64,000 bases of DNA. Origin: Hemicentrotus pulcherrimus. Taxonomy: Eukaryota > Echinodermata > Echinoidea > Camarodonta > Strongylocentrotidae. This document shows positions 54,501 to 59,718 of this stretch, piece after piece. The stretch spans positions 213,640-277,639 of the forward strand of contig BEXV01000175.1 in assembly GCA_003118195.1 (NCBI GenBank), in the 5' to 3' direction. The translations under genes were made by a program, and so were the position numbers. Under the pieces are notes generated by a model. That model ran no database searches and was not told the DNA's origin. It saw only the letters and a program-made list of their open reading frames with translations. Each line of letters opens with the position of its first letter. Positions within the stretch are counted from its first letter, which is position 1.

Positions 54501-57500
54501 GGGCATGCGGGAAGGACAATAGAGAAAACAGCCAGGGGAGTATCACAAGTCTTCTATACGCACCTGTAAAGGTGTCAAGAGAAGAAAACGTGTCTGTAGT
54601 TGGCAGCTGAGCTGGGATGATCTAAATAAATATCCTTAACATTCAGCAGGAGGCAGCCATCTCGAAAATTAAAATTCCAATCCTTACCCCAGATCACATA
54701 CTAATGTAAAGTGAACGTGAAGTTAGAACTATGGTGTTTTTCTGAACTCCATCTTTGTGCATCTAGGCAGATATTGCAAAATTGAACACATCATGTGCTC
54801 AAAAGCTGATAAGAAACTTGACCAGGCAATATTTGCTCTGAGCTTCATTTCATATAAAAGGAAGGGTAAGGGCTATTGGTTGCTACTAGGTTTCAAGATT
54901 CTTGGTTAATAGTAGGTATAACGTTGGGTTCAGGGTTGAAGCAGGAATTCTGTTACTGTAGGAATTGGCCATGGAGCAATCCCAACAGGAGCATACCTCG
55001 TACGACCAAGATATGGTGATGTAGGGTTGCAACTGGGTTTCATTTTAGGTTTAGCGTCAGGGTTAGGTAAAGAGTTGCGGCCAGGTTTGATGTAAGAACT
55101 AGGTCAGTGTTAGAAACTGAAATAAGAGAAATTGTCGGCCCTGGGGATATGTCAAAAGAACTGCTCATAGATGAATTTTTTTACCTTCAAGAGAAGCTCA
55201 TATCTTGGTATCCTCTGGATAGGCTGGATAATCAGATCACTCAGACTCAACTTCTCATTGTTCTCCTTGGCTCTTTCCTGTAACAATCAGAATATGAGAA
55301 GAAAAATTATCCAAATGAAAAACAAAAGGGAGGAATCATACATATTGCTTAATCGGGACCTCTCAGTCTGATTTTTTTTTTCCTAAGGTCACCACAAAGA
55401 GACAGAAGGAATATGCAAACTCGACATATACATGTATCAAGACATTTTCATATGTAAACATCCTGAATATATTATTGATATAAGAACAATATTTGGGAAG
55501 ATCACCCAAAACTGAGCACATTTTTTGTTTATGATCTGAGAAGAATTTCATGTTTATAAGCAAATTGGATCTATGATATTGTAAATATATTTGTTATACT
55601 CTATCTTTAGGTAAGGTCCTTCATGTTTGAATGGTATAACTGATAATTGTAAGAGAAATATATTTTTTGGTATTTAAACTATGACTACATTAATTTAATA
55701 ATTTCTCTCATCAAAGCTAATCTTGAGCCATCAAAAGTTAATCTTGCTATAACGTTAAGCAACTGAAGAAAACATATATCCTCAACAAATACTATTGCTC
55801 ATTTTTAGACATTACACATGCTACATCCAACTAGATTTGGCACAATATGCATTTTTATAGACCCCAGCACAAGTTCTGCCTGACATGGGATTCACAGGGT
55901 TAAGCACATTTATAATGTTTTATATGCTTTCACTTCACTGGCCCTAACACTTTCTGATAGTTCTGGTCCAGTTCTCCATTTCATTTTCCTGTTGGATTAG
56001 ACCTAATACCCCGATCAATGGCTGAGGTGCTATCCTAAGAATGTTGAATGCTTTAAGACAAGGATCTAGGAATTCACATCCGTCCATACTTGTTAAATCC
56101 GCACCAGTCACCCCTATGAACCTCCGTTTCACTCTCAGAGATGAAGACAAGTATTATTTTGATCAACAATCTTTACCTCTTTCATGCACTCTCCAGACTG
56201 ACAACGCACTGATTGAAGTGATAAACATTACAAGCATTCACACTCCAAACAGAACGACTCCCTCAGAATGGGATTACGCCCAATTTAAAGTGATAACAGA
56301 ATATACTTACAAGATTTTTAAAGTCTGTTTTACCTAACAATTCATGAGTATCTCCAATGAAAACTGAAGATGAACCATGACTTTAGACATCATAATTTAA
56401 TTCTAAGCCTTGAAGCTCTATCAGGATTGCTGATAACTAAATGCATATTTTTTTTAACTTCTAAGATCCACCACAAGAGCTAACTCAAATACTTTCACAT
56501 AAAAAAACAAAATTGTAGTTCCAAGATAGTGATTTCTAAGTTCTAGTCAAATGAATATATTTCATGGACATTTGAGCTGGCAATATTTAGATTTATTAGC
56601 AAAGGTGAATCATTCTTTTTCACAATTATTTGATGAGACGAAGGGTACCGGAAGTCTAAAGAATGATGACAAATACACCTCATCTCAAACAAATCAGAAA
56701 ATGTTTTTCATGAGAGCTTCTACTCCTGCTGAAGTAAAGCAATCACAGGAAGAGAAGGACAGGGTTATAACCTCCAGTATGAATGCAATACTAAAGGAAT
56801 CCCTCTGCTGTGACATGAAAAAAGAGAATTCCAATGTCTATGTTTGAATGCGAGGATGACAGTGGTGTGAGCGGACATGCCTCTCTTAAAATATTTTCCA
56901 AAAGTGTCAACTGTAAACAAGTGCCTAGCCTCAAGGTGCTAATATTTGACAACTTTTTTCCCCTCTCCTTTCTATATCCTCCTCTTTGGACAGGCAATCC
57001 TGCTTTAAATTTCCATGATTGTGATAGGCATGTTTCATGATCGGCACTGACAAAGACTGCTTGAGTAAATATATCAGCACGGAAATAAATTTCATCTTAG
57101 TGATATTTTGTGCAAATTAGACAACACATTGGCGAGGTGATCAGCACGAACTATATATAAGGTAGTCAGTGTCTGTGTTTGGATGCACACAAAGCGCAAG
57201 GTCAAGATAAGTTCACAGTTATATGCCCTACGTTGGTCTAACAGAGTAAGAAATCAAAAATAATATCGCTAGTGATATTCGTTTGTCTCGCAATGTATGG
57301 TCAACAAGGGATATAAAAGATAACAACATTTCGTACGCCGCTGCAACCATTTATCAGGTGATAAAAAATCATTATATAATTGTATCTTATATTTAAACCA
57401 TTTAAATACCATAAGATGAACCCAAAACATGTTTATGGGCGAGCCTGATGAATTTGATTACTTTGTGTTCCAGACTTTTCCCAATATTGTGAGATTTTGA

Positions 57501-57663
57501 TCATTTAAATCGACATTCAATGTATCATCCATTTAAAAAAGATCCTTACCTCAAGGAATTTAGCAAAAGCTGGTTTAGTAGTTGCCTTGCTGATGAGGTT
57601 CTTAGCCTTGTTGAAGTTGTTGGTGAATTCTGAGTAAGTGTCCAGGATAGGCTGCTGAGCAAA
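5230..57663 (-). CDS. ARHGEF17: ARHGEF17 (TEM4)-like Rho guanine-nucleotide exchange factor, 3' 14 coding exons (5' end outside window)
   Basis: Exons (genomic, in transcript order): A 57663-57550, B 55277-55185, C 34988-34761, D 25634-25534, E 24511-24310, F 17565-17444, G 16897-16806, H 16058-15779, I 9588-9320, J 9014-8915, K 8154-8000, L 7317-7169, M 6435-6261, N 5714-5230. Lengths sum to 2565 nt = 854 residues plus TAG; every junction is GT-AG and phases agree. From family knowledge, ARHGEF17 activates RhoA-type GTPases through a DH-PH unit; the vertebrate protein is about 2060 residues and acts at actin and cell junctions and has been linked to mitotic checkpoint control. Visible here: DH second half (1-~140), PH (~146-317), WD40-like C-terminus (~320-854) with an acidic linker (~411-520). 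Motifs such as KTRSGMQFSCAAP, VWVCNSDGYVGQVCLLSL, MWLGTEDGC, LWCGCQN, SDAIIRQHKAACLRITALL and the C-terminal NHLLLW fit ARHGEF17 better than its relatives ARHGEF10/10L. The N-terminus and start codon are not in view. Confidence 0.93.
5715..6260 (-). other. Intron between exons M and N (546 bp, phase 1)
   Basis: Standard GT-AG intron, AT-rich. I see no repeat or second gene inside it. Confidence 0.9.
6261..6435 (-). CDS. ARHGEF17: ARHGEF17-like exon M: propeller blade
   Basis: This exon is 175 nt: residues 636-693 plus one base of codon 694. Acceptor ...ttttccacag, donor GTAAGT. It encodes CMVSCGWGVWVSLQSSAIVRL and QVDVTQTVHKMLA, the strand pair GVWV.L..SA...L and the VDVT..VH.MLA loop seen in family members. 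The Met at the start of the open frame is inside the exon and is not an initiator. Confidence 0.95.
6436..7168 (-). other. Intron between exons L and M (733 bp, phase 0)
   Basis: Standard GT-AG intron. Its first third (6890-7149) is one long GA/GGA microsatellite, read as CT/CCT in the transcript. The remainder is AT-rich and featureless. Confidence 0.9.
6890..7149 (+). repeat. GA/GGA microsatellite, about 260 bp
   Basis: Almost pure purine; reads CT-rich in the gene transcript and begins 19 nt after the exon L splice donor. Confidence 0.97.
7169..7317 (-). CDS. ARHGEF17: ARHGEF17-like exon L: propeller blade
   Basis: This exon is 149 nt: two bases of codon 586, then residues 587-635, ending in phase 0. 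Acceptor ...gtggacag, donor GTAAGA. It encodes SLGSSTTPISKMVSVCGKL followed by WCGCQNNILIVDPVTLSVE, matching the family pattern SLG....PI.KMV...LWCGCQN. The intron after it starts with a roughly 260-nt CT tract on the sense strand, beginning 19 nt past the splice. Confidence 0.96.
7318..7999 (-). other. Intron between exons K and L (682 bp, phase 1)
   Basis: Standard GT-AG intron, AT-rich, with only a short CA run near 7690. Nothing else recognised. Confidence 0.9.
8000..8154 (-). CDS. ARHGEF17: ARHGEF17-like exon K: propeller blade
   Basis: This exon is 155 nt: one base of codon 534, residues 535-585, one base of codon 586. Acceptor ...cctccacag, donor GTAGGA. It encodes IYVYQCTDNIRTKKSRAKI then CILYLENKVFVSLANGDLTVY, two blade strands that are nearly invariant in the family (YL..KVFVSLANG.L.VY). 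Spacing and phases fit exons J and L. Confidence 0.96.
8308..8490 (+). repeat. CT/CTCC tracts around the duplicated exon fragment
   Basis: Two pyrimidine runs, before and after 8356-8405, with only short interruptions. Confidence 0.9.
8356..8405 (-). pseudogene. Partial duplicate of exon J with intact 5' splice site
   Basis: On the minus strand this copy reads LEGRQPTMWLGTEDE plus two bases, then GTAAGT, against LEGNQPTMWLGTEDG in exon J at 8915-8964. About 85% of bases match, including the first intron bases. If spliced to exon K it would keep the frame (final codon TTT, Phe, in place of Cys). No pyrimidine tract or credible acceptor precedes it; the sequence upstream on that strand is GA repeat. 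It is either a dead exon fragment or a cryptic alternative exon. Confidence 0.75.
8915..9014 (-). CDS. ARHGEF17: ARHGEF17-like exon J: end of linker and WLGTEDG motif
   Basis: This exon is 100 nt: two bases of codon 501, residues 502-533, two bases of codon 534. Acceptor ...gtgtttag, donor GTAAGT. It encodes an acidic tail of the linker (EGEPAG, AEEKDDLEGN) and then QPTMWLGTEDG, completing to Cys with exon K. The donor is followed, 10 bp away, by a single N (8904) and a 14-base poly-G. A diverged copy of the 3' half of this exon lies at 8356-8405. Confidence 0.95.
9015..9319 (-). other. Intron between exons I and J (305 bp, phase 1)
   Basis: Short standard GT-AG intron. No repeats or other signals seen. 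Confidence 0.9.
9320..9588 (-). CDS. ARHGEF17: ARHGEF17-like exon I: Ser-rich acidic linker
   Basis: This exon is 269 nt: one base of codon 411, residues 412-500, one base of codon 501. Acceptor ...ctttctacag, donor GTAAGT. It starts with a basic Ser/Arg stretch (RSLRLTSRSKS), then a low-complexity region and the acidic patch AFDSEDSEDEVEVRSP. Vertebrate ARHGEF17 has a long, poorly conserved insert with a similar FDSDS-acidic motif between the first propeller blades and the WLGTEDG segment. The linker here is much shorter than in vertebrates. Confidence 0.92.
10994..11206. mobile_element. Truncated copy of the GTACTATGTCC TIR element
   Basis: 213 bp closely matching the left part of the element at 49087-49622, in the same orientation (about 95% by eye). 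The match stops exactly at a single N (11207), so the truncation may be an assembly effect. Confidence 0.8.
11630..11664. repeat. Hairpin repeat family, half copy
   Basis: Contains TTGGAGCCAGAAGGGCATTT, one arm of the family; no matching second arm is evident. Confidence 0.65.
12813..13258. other. Assembly gap (446 N)
   Basis: Run of N inside the intron between exons H and I. Predicted frames that bridge it are meaningless. Confidence 0.99.
15595..15728. mobile_element. Foldback MITE-like element, 134 bp
   Basis: Two near-perfect inverted arms of roughly 57 bp, starting GGGCAGCGTTTCATGAAAC, with a loop of about 20 bp. Inner arm parts (CATCCCATTGAAA, AAGTACAAGT) also pair. It lies 51 bp from the exon H donor. 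Confidence 0.8.
15779..16058 (-). CDS. ARHGEF17: ARHGEF17-like exon H: start of WD40-like propeller
   Basis: This exon is 280 nt: two bases of codon 318, residues 319-410, two bases of codon 411. Acceptor ...cctcccag, donor GTTGGT, a less common but valid GT donor. It encodes RFPPLFLYPIPIMKTRSGMQ, FSCAAPSLG, then VWVCNSDGYVGQVCLLSL and CISVCSARILCIASV, the first blades of the C-terminal WD40-like domain and the most strongly conserved stretch with vertebrate ARHGEF17. A 134-bp foldback element ends 51 bp beyond its donor. Confidence 0.95.
16059..16805 (-). other. Intron between exons G and H (747 bp, phase 1)
   Basis: Standard GT-AG intron, AT-rich, with no recognised element. Confidence 0.9.
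16806..16897 (-). CDS. ARHGEF17: ARHGEF17-like exon G: PH domain C-terminal helix
   Basis: This exon is 92 nt: one base of codon 287, residues 288-317, one base of codon 318. Acceptor ...cacaatacag, donor GTAAG. It encodes a last strand (IETFVLFFNSPE) and the terminal amphipathic helix FEAEVEEAKKKL, the normal end of a PH domain. The vertebrate protein has a comparable AKRKLASS-type stretch at this place, and here the splice gives KKKLAASS. Confidence 0.92.
16898..17443 (-). other. Intron between exons F and G (546 bp, phase 2)
   Basis: Standard GT-AG intron holding one foldback element (17026-17107). Otherwise AT-rich and featureless. Confidence 0.9.
17026..17107. repeat. Foldback element with G/C-run stem
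   Basis: ATACCTATTGTTCAGGGGGG on the left pairs with CCCCCCTGAACAATAGGTAT on the right, with flanking TTATGTA/TACGTAA also complementary. Loop of about 17-20 bp. Confidence 0.75.
17444..17565 (-). CDS. ARHGEF17: ARHGEF17-like exon F: PH-domain helical insert
   Basis: This exon is 122 nt: residues 247-286 plus two bases of codon 287. Acceptor ...ctcttttcag, donor GTAAGT. It encodes NLDEVIKEITETIRK, ISERQALSALP and NKVELSATT, continuing the helical insert seen in exon E and returning to a strand (KVELS). The exon is too short and start-less to show as an ORF, but both phases fit (0 in, 2 out). Confidence 0.92.
18315..18328. promoter_or_regulatory. X-box-like site GTCGCCATGGCAAC
   Basis: Matches the RFX-factor X-box pattern (GTNRCC, spacer, RGYAAC). 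Motif match only; no functional evidence. Confidence 0.35.
19562..19640. repeat. Hairpin repeat family, full copy 2
   Basis: Arm GGAGCCAGAAGGGCATTAA faces ATAATGCCCTCCTGACTCTG. The loop itself contains a second perfect palindrome (TATCACATAG and CTATGTGATA), making an extended hairpin. Confidence 0.75.
21073..21350. repeat. Tandem duplication, about 144-bp unit, two copies
   Basis: Shared blocks TTGTAATACACATATTCCAG / TTGTAAGACACATGTTCCAG, CGGTCAAT.TCCTA, and ATCGACCAAA recur at a spacing of 144 bp; degenerate CCTAAC motifs surround it. Confidence 0.65.
23494..23602 (+). repeat. CT-rich microsatellite
   Basis: CTCT/CCCT-rich run in the intron between exons E and F. Confidence 0.9.
24310..24511 (-). 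CDS. ARHGEF17: ARHGEF17-like exon E: PH domain, central strands
   Basis: This exon is 202 nt: one base of codon 179 plus residues 180-246. Acceptor ...attactag, donor GTAAGG. It encodes EASKYKLNWKLLLEDVEIIK, matching the strand segment of this family (KYKL.WKLPLED), then a long predicted helical insert (RANQERDLSRLEEDLSILNN...LSDNLSCQHQ) that ARHGEF17-type PH domains carry between strands. The upstream frame contains a Met, but it lies in the intron and is not a start. Confidence 0.94.
24512..25533 (-). other. Intron between exons D and E (1022 bp, phase 2)
   Basis: GT-AG intron that contains a SINE-like element at about 25168-25438; the rest shows nothing I recognise. Confidence 0.88.
25168..25438 (+). 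mobile_element. SINE-like element with ATT tail
   Basis: A B-box-like GAGTTTGATCCC is followed by GAGCAAGGCATTTTAGATAC, CCACCTAGGTGTTAAATG and a TTATTATTAT tail. These blocks resemble tRNA-derived SINEs common in sea urchins and other marine deuterostomes; the exact family is not named from sequence alone. Confidence 0.6.
25534..25634 (-). CDS. ARHGEF17: ARHGEF17-like exon D: PH domain, first strands
   Basis: This exon is 101 nt, too short to stand out as an open frame; residues 146-178 plus two bases of codon 179. Acceptor ...cccgatacag, donor GTAAGT. It encodes a basic KGSKK start, then CMFLFSDLLICASVKRKS, the classic PH-domain 'FLFSD.L..' strand pair, followed by a basic, Ser-rich loop. 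It was found by looking for the PH strand missing between exons C and E, and both junction phases (0 in, 2 out) fit its neighbours. Confidence 0.95.
26194..26651 (+). repeat. Purine tract (GAA/GGA)n, 458 bp
   Basis: Almost pure A/G on the plus strand, with only a handful of interruptions by C or T. Read as CTT/CTC in the gene transcript. Predicted poly-Arg and poly-Ser/Pro frames over it are artefacts. Confidence 0.97.
27080..27093. promoter_or_regulatory. X-box-like palindrome GTTACCATGGTAAA
   Basis: Near match to the RFX X-box with a symmetrical centre. The last base departs from the consensus. Confidence 0.25.
27541..27800 (+). repeat. GA-rich tract
   Basis: Interrupted GAGA/GGGA run; the predicted frames on the minus strand are low-complexity artefacts. 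Confidence 0.85.
28790..29430. mobile_element. Composite element 1: tandem repeats, GGAC tail, terminal hairpin
   Basis: Begins CTAGATGGAACTTTGACTGC with palindrome GACTGCGCGCAGTC, then ATGCCTCCGTC. About three repeats of 125-150 bp follow, each with a CACAAGCTATTTTTGCATAC and TGACCCCAAAATCTAATCA block, then a GGACGGACGGACAACCCG tail and a closing hairpin (AATGCCTCC...GGAGGCATT). The outer ATGCCTCCG motifs are inverted. The 161-codon plus-strand frame inside is a by-product of the repeats. Confidence 0.75.
30161..30274. repeat. Tandem repeat, 37-bp unit, three copies
   Basis: Each unit contains TATACCGGTAGGGGAATTTT followed by CATTATGAGGTAACAC; ACCGGT starts at 30171, 30208 and 30245, and the copies are almost identical. 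Confidence 0.95.
33227..33240. promoter_or_regulatory. X-box-like site GTTGCCATGACAAC
   Basis: Close match to the RFX X-box consensus in the intron between exons C and D; motif evidence only. Confidence 0.3.
34761..34988 (-). CDS. ARHGEF17: ARHGEF17-like exon C: end of DH domain and DH-PH linker
   Basis: This exon is 228 nt (76 codons, residues 70-145), phase 0 at both ends; acceptor ...ttgatcag, donor GTACGT. It begins ELIDNTADDHPDQELLQNAL, the usual 'HPD...L..A' helix that ends DH domains, continues with a helical stretch containing LAKAIN, and finishes with a PHRRFIRQYPISET segment that leads into the first PH strand. Frame is open through the splice, and its sequence joins cleanly to exon D. 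Confidence 0.93.
35140..36075. mobile_element. Composite element 2: tandem repeats, GGAC tail, terminal hairpin
   Basis: About 4.5 repeats of roughly 153 bp, each with TAGACAAAATTTT, AGAAGTTCAATGAACCTT and GAAAGTCTTTCAGATGG; the TAGACAAA blocks begin near 35263, 35418, 35569 and 35723. A GGACGG-rich tail (35950-36030) and a hairpin (AGCTCATCGGCCC / GGGCCAGATGAGCT, 36043-36074) follow. The left boundary is approximate. Confidence 0.75.
37675..37785 (-). mobile_element. tRNA-derived SINE-like fragment
   Basis: On the minus strand, GATGGCTCTGTGGTCTTGTT resembles an A box and AGGTTCAAAACC a B box at tRNA-like spacing, followed by AAGGCATTGATCCTCAAG. There is no tRNA anticodon fold, so a SINE head is more likely than a tRNA gene. 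Confidence 0.55.
38031..38192 (+). repeat. GA-rich tract with GAGAGGGATG 10-bp repeat
   Basis: GAGAGGGATG repeats about four times near 38064-38105 inside a longer purine-rich run. Confidence 0.9.
38229..38242. promoter_or_regulatory. X-box-like site GTTGCCATGGTAAC
   Basis: Full match to the RFX X-box consensus, in the large intron between exons B and C. Motif evidence only. Confidence 0.35.
39377..39427 (+). repeat. (GGA)n-(GA)n microsatellite
   Basis: About eleven GGA units followed by (GA)n and a G run. Confidence 0.95.
39751..40140 (+). repeat. (GAT)n / (GGT)n trinucleotide microsatellite
   Basis: About 390 bp rich in GAT with GGT patches; the poly-Met, poly-His and poly-Ile frames over it are artefacts. 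Confidence 0.95.
40459..40522 (+). repeat. (CT)n microsatellite
   Basis: Pure CT for over 50 bp, abutting the retroposon-like tail at 40525. Confidence 0.97.
40525..40593 (+). mobile_element. SINE/LINE 3' end with ATT tail
   Basis: AATATGCGCTATATAAGAAT followed by (ATT)n is a typical retroposon 3' end. The body is missing or replaced by the adjacent CT run. Confidence 0.5.
41092..41142 (+). mobile_element. Probable LINE 3' end fragment
   Basis: AATAAATCTTGAATCTTGAA is the type of short tandem tail found at 3' ends of non-LTR retroelements. No coding part is nearby. Confidence 0.4.
41932..41952. repeat. Hairpin repeat family, half copy
   Basis: Contains TTAATGCCCTTCTGGCTCTC, the arm in reverse orientation, matching the consensus exactly. 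Confidence 0.65.
42880..43201 (+). repeat. GGA/GAGG minisatellite-like tract
   Basis: Irregular GAGGAG/GAGAAG repeats over 320 bp, with flanking TGATCAGGGTTCAGG-type sequence recurring at about 42858 and 43321, so the tract may lie within a larger duplication. Confidence 0.9.
46101..46215. mobile_element. Partial copy of the AGCTGCATTTACACTGCAA family
   Basis: Left end AGCTGCATTAACACTGCAA matches the elements at 50044 and 60541, and a core AGTTGCTA motif is shared; the right end is uncertain. Confidence 0.5.
48850..49008 (+). pseudogene. Reverse-transcriptase remnant of a non-LTR retroelement
   Basis: The plus strand reads LSDRSQYVVYNNNSSNF, then HGIPQGPILGPLLFF; after a one-base frameshift it continues IYINDLTHSS. 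This is the conserved core that precedes the catalytic YADD box of non-LTR reverse transcriptases (G.PQGS.LGPLLF.IYINDL). Only about 50 residues survive, the frame is broken, and the catalytic box is absent, so it is inactive. Confidence 0.85.
49087..49622. mobile_element. GTACTATGTCCC TIR element, 536 bp, non-autonomous
   Basis: Left end AGGTACTATGTCCCATTTGC; the right end reverse complement reads AAGTTACTATGTCCCTTTTG, both followed by CAG. The 90-codon and 85-codon frames inside, on opposite strands, show no known domain. A truncated sister copy lies at 10994-11206. Confidence 0.8.
50044..50400. mobile_element. AGCTGCATTTACACTGCAA TIR element, copy 1
   Basis: Left TIR AGCTGCATTTACACTGCAAG; right end reverse complement AGGCTCATTTACATTACAG. 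Internal blocks GTCAGAAGTAGCTAGGCAAC, AAATGCTTACGCTCAAAACA and CTCCTTGCTTCC are shared with the copy at 60541. Confidence 0.7.
51074..51094 (+). mobile_element. Probable non-LTR retroelement tail (TTTGAAC)n
   Basis: Three copies of TTTGAAC in tandem after an AT-rich stretch. A retroposon tail is one explanation; a simple microsatellite is another. Confidence 0.3.
51434..51830 (+). repeat. GA microsatellite, about 400 bp
   Basis: Long GAGA/GACAGA-rich run; predicted frames over it on both strands are artefacts. Confidence 0.95.
52758..52804. repeat. Tandem duplication, 22-bp unit
   Basis: CCTTGGGTTGATTTTAAGAA occurs twice in direct succession. Confidence 0.9.
53915..53970. repeat. Hairpin repeat family, degenerate copy
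   Basis: ATGCCCTTCTAGCTCCCAGC is a clear arm; an imperfect partner (GCTAAGAGTTGATGGGCTCC) lies just upstream. Confidence 0.55.
55185..55277 (-). CDS. ARHGEF17: ARHGEF17-like exon B: DH domain conserved region 3
   Basis: This exon is 93 nt (31 codons, residues 39-69), phase 0 at both ends; acceptor ...attgttacag, donor GTAAAA. It carries the hallmark Dbl signature LSLSDLIIQPIQRIPRYELLLK. This is the long helix that contacts the GTPase switch regions, so the domain looks catalytically intact here. It directly follows exon A in frame (...KFLE/ERAKENNEKLSL...). The next intron, 20.2 kb, cuts right after LLLK. Confidence 0.95.
55278..57549 (-). other. Intron between exons A and B (2272 bp, phase 0)
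   Basis: GT-AG intron. Overlapping open frames near 55944-56340 on both strands match nothing I recognise. No repeat family member was identified here. Confidence 0.85.
57550..57663 (-). CDS. ARHGEF17: ARHGEF17-like exon A: DH domain, middle helices
   Basis: This exon has 114 nt (38 codons, residues 1-38 of the visible part), starts and ends in phase 0, with acceptor ...catttcag and donor GTAAGG. It encodes FAQQPILDTYSEFTNNFNKA then PAFAKFLE, the pattern of the middle of a Dbl-homology domain, where a conserved 'Y..F..N...A' helix is followed by 'F..FL'. The DH domain catalyses nucleotide exchange on Rho GTPases. The first DH conserved region should lie in an exon upstream (beyond this window or missed); I found no convincing candidate between 57664 and 64000. 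Confidence 0.9.
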
Positions 57664-57906
57664 CTGAAATGAGAGAAGGAAGAGAACACAGTCATAACAT
57701 TTCATCTTTTTTCAAATGATATTCAAAATGTCTTTGAGATTTAGTCATCATCCTTCTACTAAGCAATAATACAAAGCTGCTGAATCAATGTCCTTGTTGT
57801 ATTTTTTTACTTGAATTTCATGGATATTCTAAAAGGGAATGGGTGTTATCTTTAAAACCAGTTGTATGTATATCATCAAATCATCTACTGAGTATGTAAC
57901 ATCAAA

Positions 57907-57931
57907 GTTAATGCCACCTGGCTCTCAGCAG
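57907..57931. repeat. Hairpin repeat family, half copy
   Basis: GTTAATGCCACCTGGCTCTC is one diverged arm of the family. No second arm was found. Confidence 0.5.
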
Positions 57932-58566
57932 AAGTTCATAATGTTTACTTTATAATAGGATGATCTTTTGGTGGAAGTGTGGTATCCCTACAATGATACG
58001 TGTGTCAACATGCAGGTTTGTGTTCAATATTGAAAACTGAATTGAATCAATTTTTTCTTCAGGACATTTCACAATAGGATTACAGCTCCAAAATATATAA
58101 TTCATCTAATGCAAATATATTCTTTCATATCGGTGCAGCTTACGAGGGTAAGCAAGGATTGATAGAGTAGTACATATTGATAAAGTAAGATCAAAGGAAG
58201 AAAGAGTACTATTGTTAGAAATATTTGGATTATGATCCTGGATATGAAATCATTGAATTATACAATAGAACGGGGAGGTGGGAGGGTGGAAGGCTTGTAG
58301 GTTAATCTAAATCAATGATGTACAATGAAATTTATCATGTATCTTCAATAGCTCAATGACCATCATAACAATTGAAGAGGGAATAACATGAACATTTCAT
58401 AGTGATACTTCTACTCCTGCCTTATTCATCATCCATAACTAAACATCTATTTGGCATGATATCATCTGACATCAATATCGAAAAAAAGATGCAATCTGTC
58501 ACAGAATTGCTCTGTGAATTCTGATCACCTCCTTGATAACCGATTTCAAAAATAAGATATCGTCTG

Positions 58567-58633
58567 TTTGAGCCAGAAGGGCGTTGACTAATATACTTTA
58601 ACACAGCATCAACGTGCTTCTTGCTCTGACCAG
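58567..58633. repeat. Hairpin repeat family, full copy 3
   Basis: Arm GAGCCAGAAGGGCGTTGA faces TCAACGTGCTTCTTGCTC, pairing at 15 of 18 positions across a loop of about 20-25 nt. Confidence 0.75.
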
Positions 58634-58961
58634 ATGATATGCTTTCAGTAAGCATTGGAAATCATGTAAAATGATCATAGTTTAAACTATTACCCTATAC
58701 ATGAGGCAGAAATGCAATGAATTGGAGGGGGGGGGGGGTAACCACCGACCAGAGTGCTCTGTGGTGTTGTAAGTTCTGTTGAATAAACACTGATTAATAA
58801 TTCTAATCACTAGGACATACATGGCGGTGTGGAGGGACCCTTTGATGTTGGGATTCAAAGTGGTTGGTACACACACCACTTATCAAGAGATTCAGTAGAA
58901 TCTGACTGATAGAGAGATCGCACCACTTACACAAGGAACCATTCTACCGAGTAGGGGCCTA

Positions 58962-59505
58962 ATACTGTTTTCACACTGGCAATATTTTGCTTATCCCCGT
59001 ACTATAGGTGGGGTTAAGGGGGGGTCTTAGCCCCACTTATAGTACGGGGTTAAGCCTATTCCACTTTCTGTTCAGACTGGTTTTTACCAAAGTGGGCTAA
59101 AGTTGGCTAATTCCACCTATAGTACGGGGTTAACTAACCCTACAAAATAGCAGGGCTAACTCCGCAATTGTGGTGCTAACTCCTGCTAACCCCGCAATTG
59201 CGGTGCTAAGCAAATGAATGTGAACAGAAACGAAAAATAGTCTGGTACTACGCAATGGAGCGTATCGCAGCTGGCCAGATGCGAAGTATTTCCAATCATA
59301 ACATTCACGATATCCGGGGTTAACGAATCGCAGTGCGAACAGCGTGAATTTTCTTATTTGGGAATAGCGGCTAGTACTGGACTACAAACAACGAGTGTGA
59401 AAAGCCAAAAAAAATAGTCCGGGGTTAAGGATAGTACGGGGCTAAGGATAGTACGGGGCTAAGCAAAGTACGGGGTTAAGCAAAACCAGTGTGAAAAGAG
59501 TATAA
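58962..59505. mobile_element. TIR element with GTACGGGGTTAA motifs, about 544 bp
   Basis: Ends TTTTCACACTGG...TTTTGCTTA.CCCCGTACT on the left and the inverted counterpart on the right; flanking TA bases suit a TA target duplication. AGTACGGGG(T/C)TAA recurs several times inside in both orientations. No transposase frame. Confidence 0.75.
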
Positions 59506-59636
59506 GATACTAAGATTGAGAGAACACGGCATAAAGGAAGATGGACAACGGATGATGTACAAAGTGCTCAAATTTGACAGAATGATGCATACAAAGTCAA
59601 GCCACTGTGTCCACCTCATCCAGCCCCATGGTATCA

Positions 59637-59718
59637 GCCGCTGAGAGCCAGAAGGGCATTAACTTTTATTATCATTTTACACAGGGTTAGATGTATGCCC
59701 TTATGGAATTCAGCAGAG
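59637..59718. repeat. Hairpin repeat family, full copy 4
   Basis: Arm GAGAGCCAGAAGGGCATTAA faces a partner containing ATGCCCTTATGGAATTCAGC, with a small bulge. Confidence 0.7.

Larger units (their letters stand above)
34989..55184 (-). other. Intron between exons B and C (20196 bp, phase 0)
   Basis: The largest intron in view, splitting the DH domain right after LLLK. It holds a composite tandem-repeat element (about 35140-36075), SINE-like pieces, GGA, GAT and GA microsatellites, a nested transposon stack (48671-49685), two copies of a TIR family (46101-46215 partial, 50044-50400) and hairpin repeats (41932-41952, 53915-53970). The 121-codon plus-strand frame at 46493-46858 is AT-rich and unrecognised. 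No nested gene is supported. Confidence 0.85.

Noticed and set aside
54890..55110. Telomere-like GGGTTAGG words
   Set aside because: Only a few isolated matches in unrelated sequence.
55944..56337. Overlapping frames of 68 and 98 codons on opposite strands
   Set aside because: No recognisable family; the minus frame lies inside an intron between two DH exons and would break the established frame.
5230..57663. ARHGEF10 or ARHGEF10L as the gene identity
   Set aside because: They share the DH-PH-WD40-like plan, but the VWVCNSDGYVGQVCLLSL, SDAIIRQHKAACLRITALL and NHLLLW motifs point to ARHGEF17.
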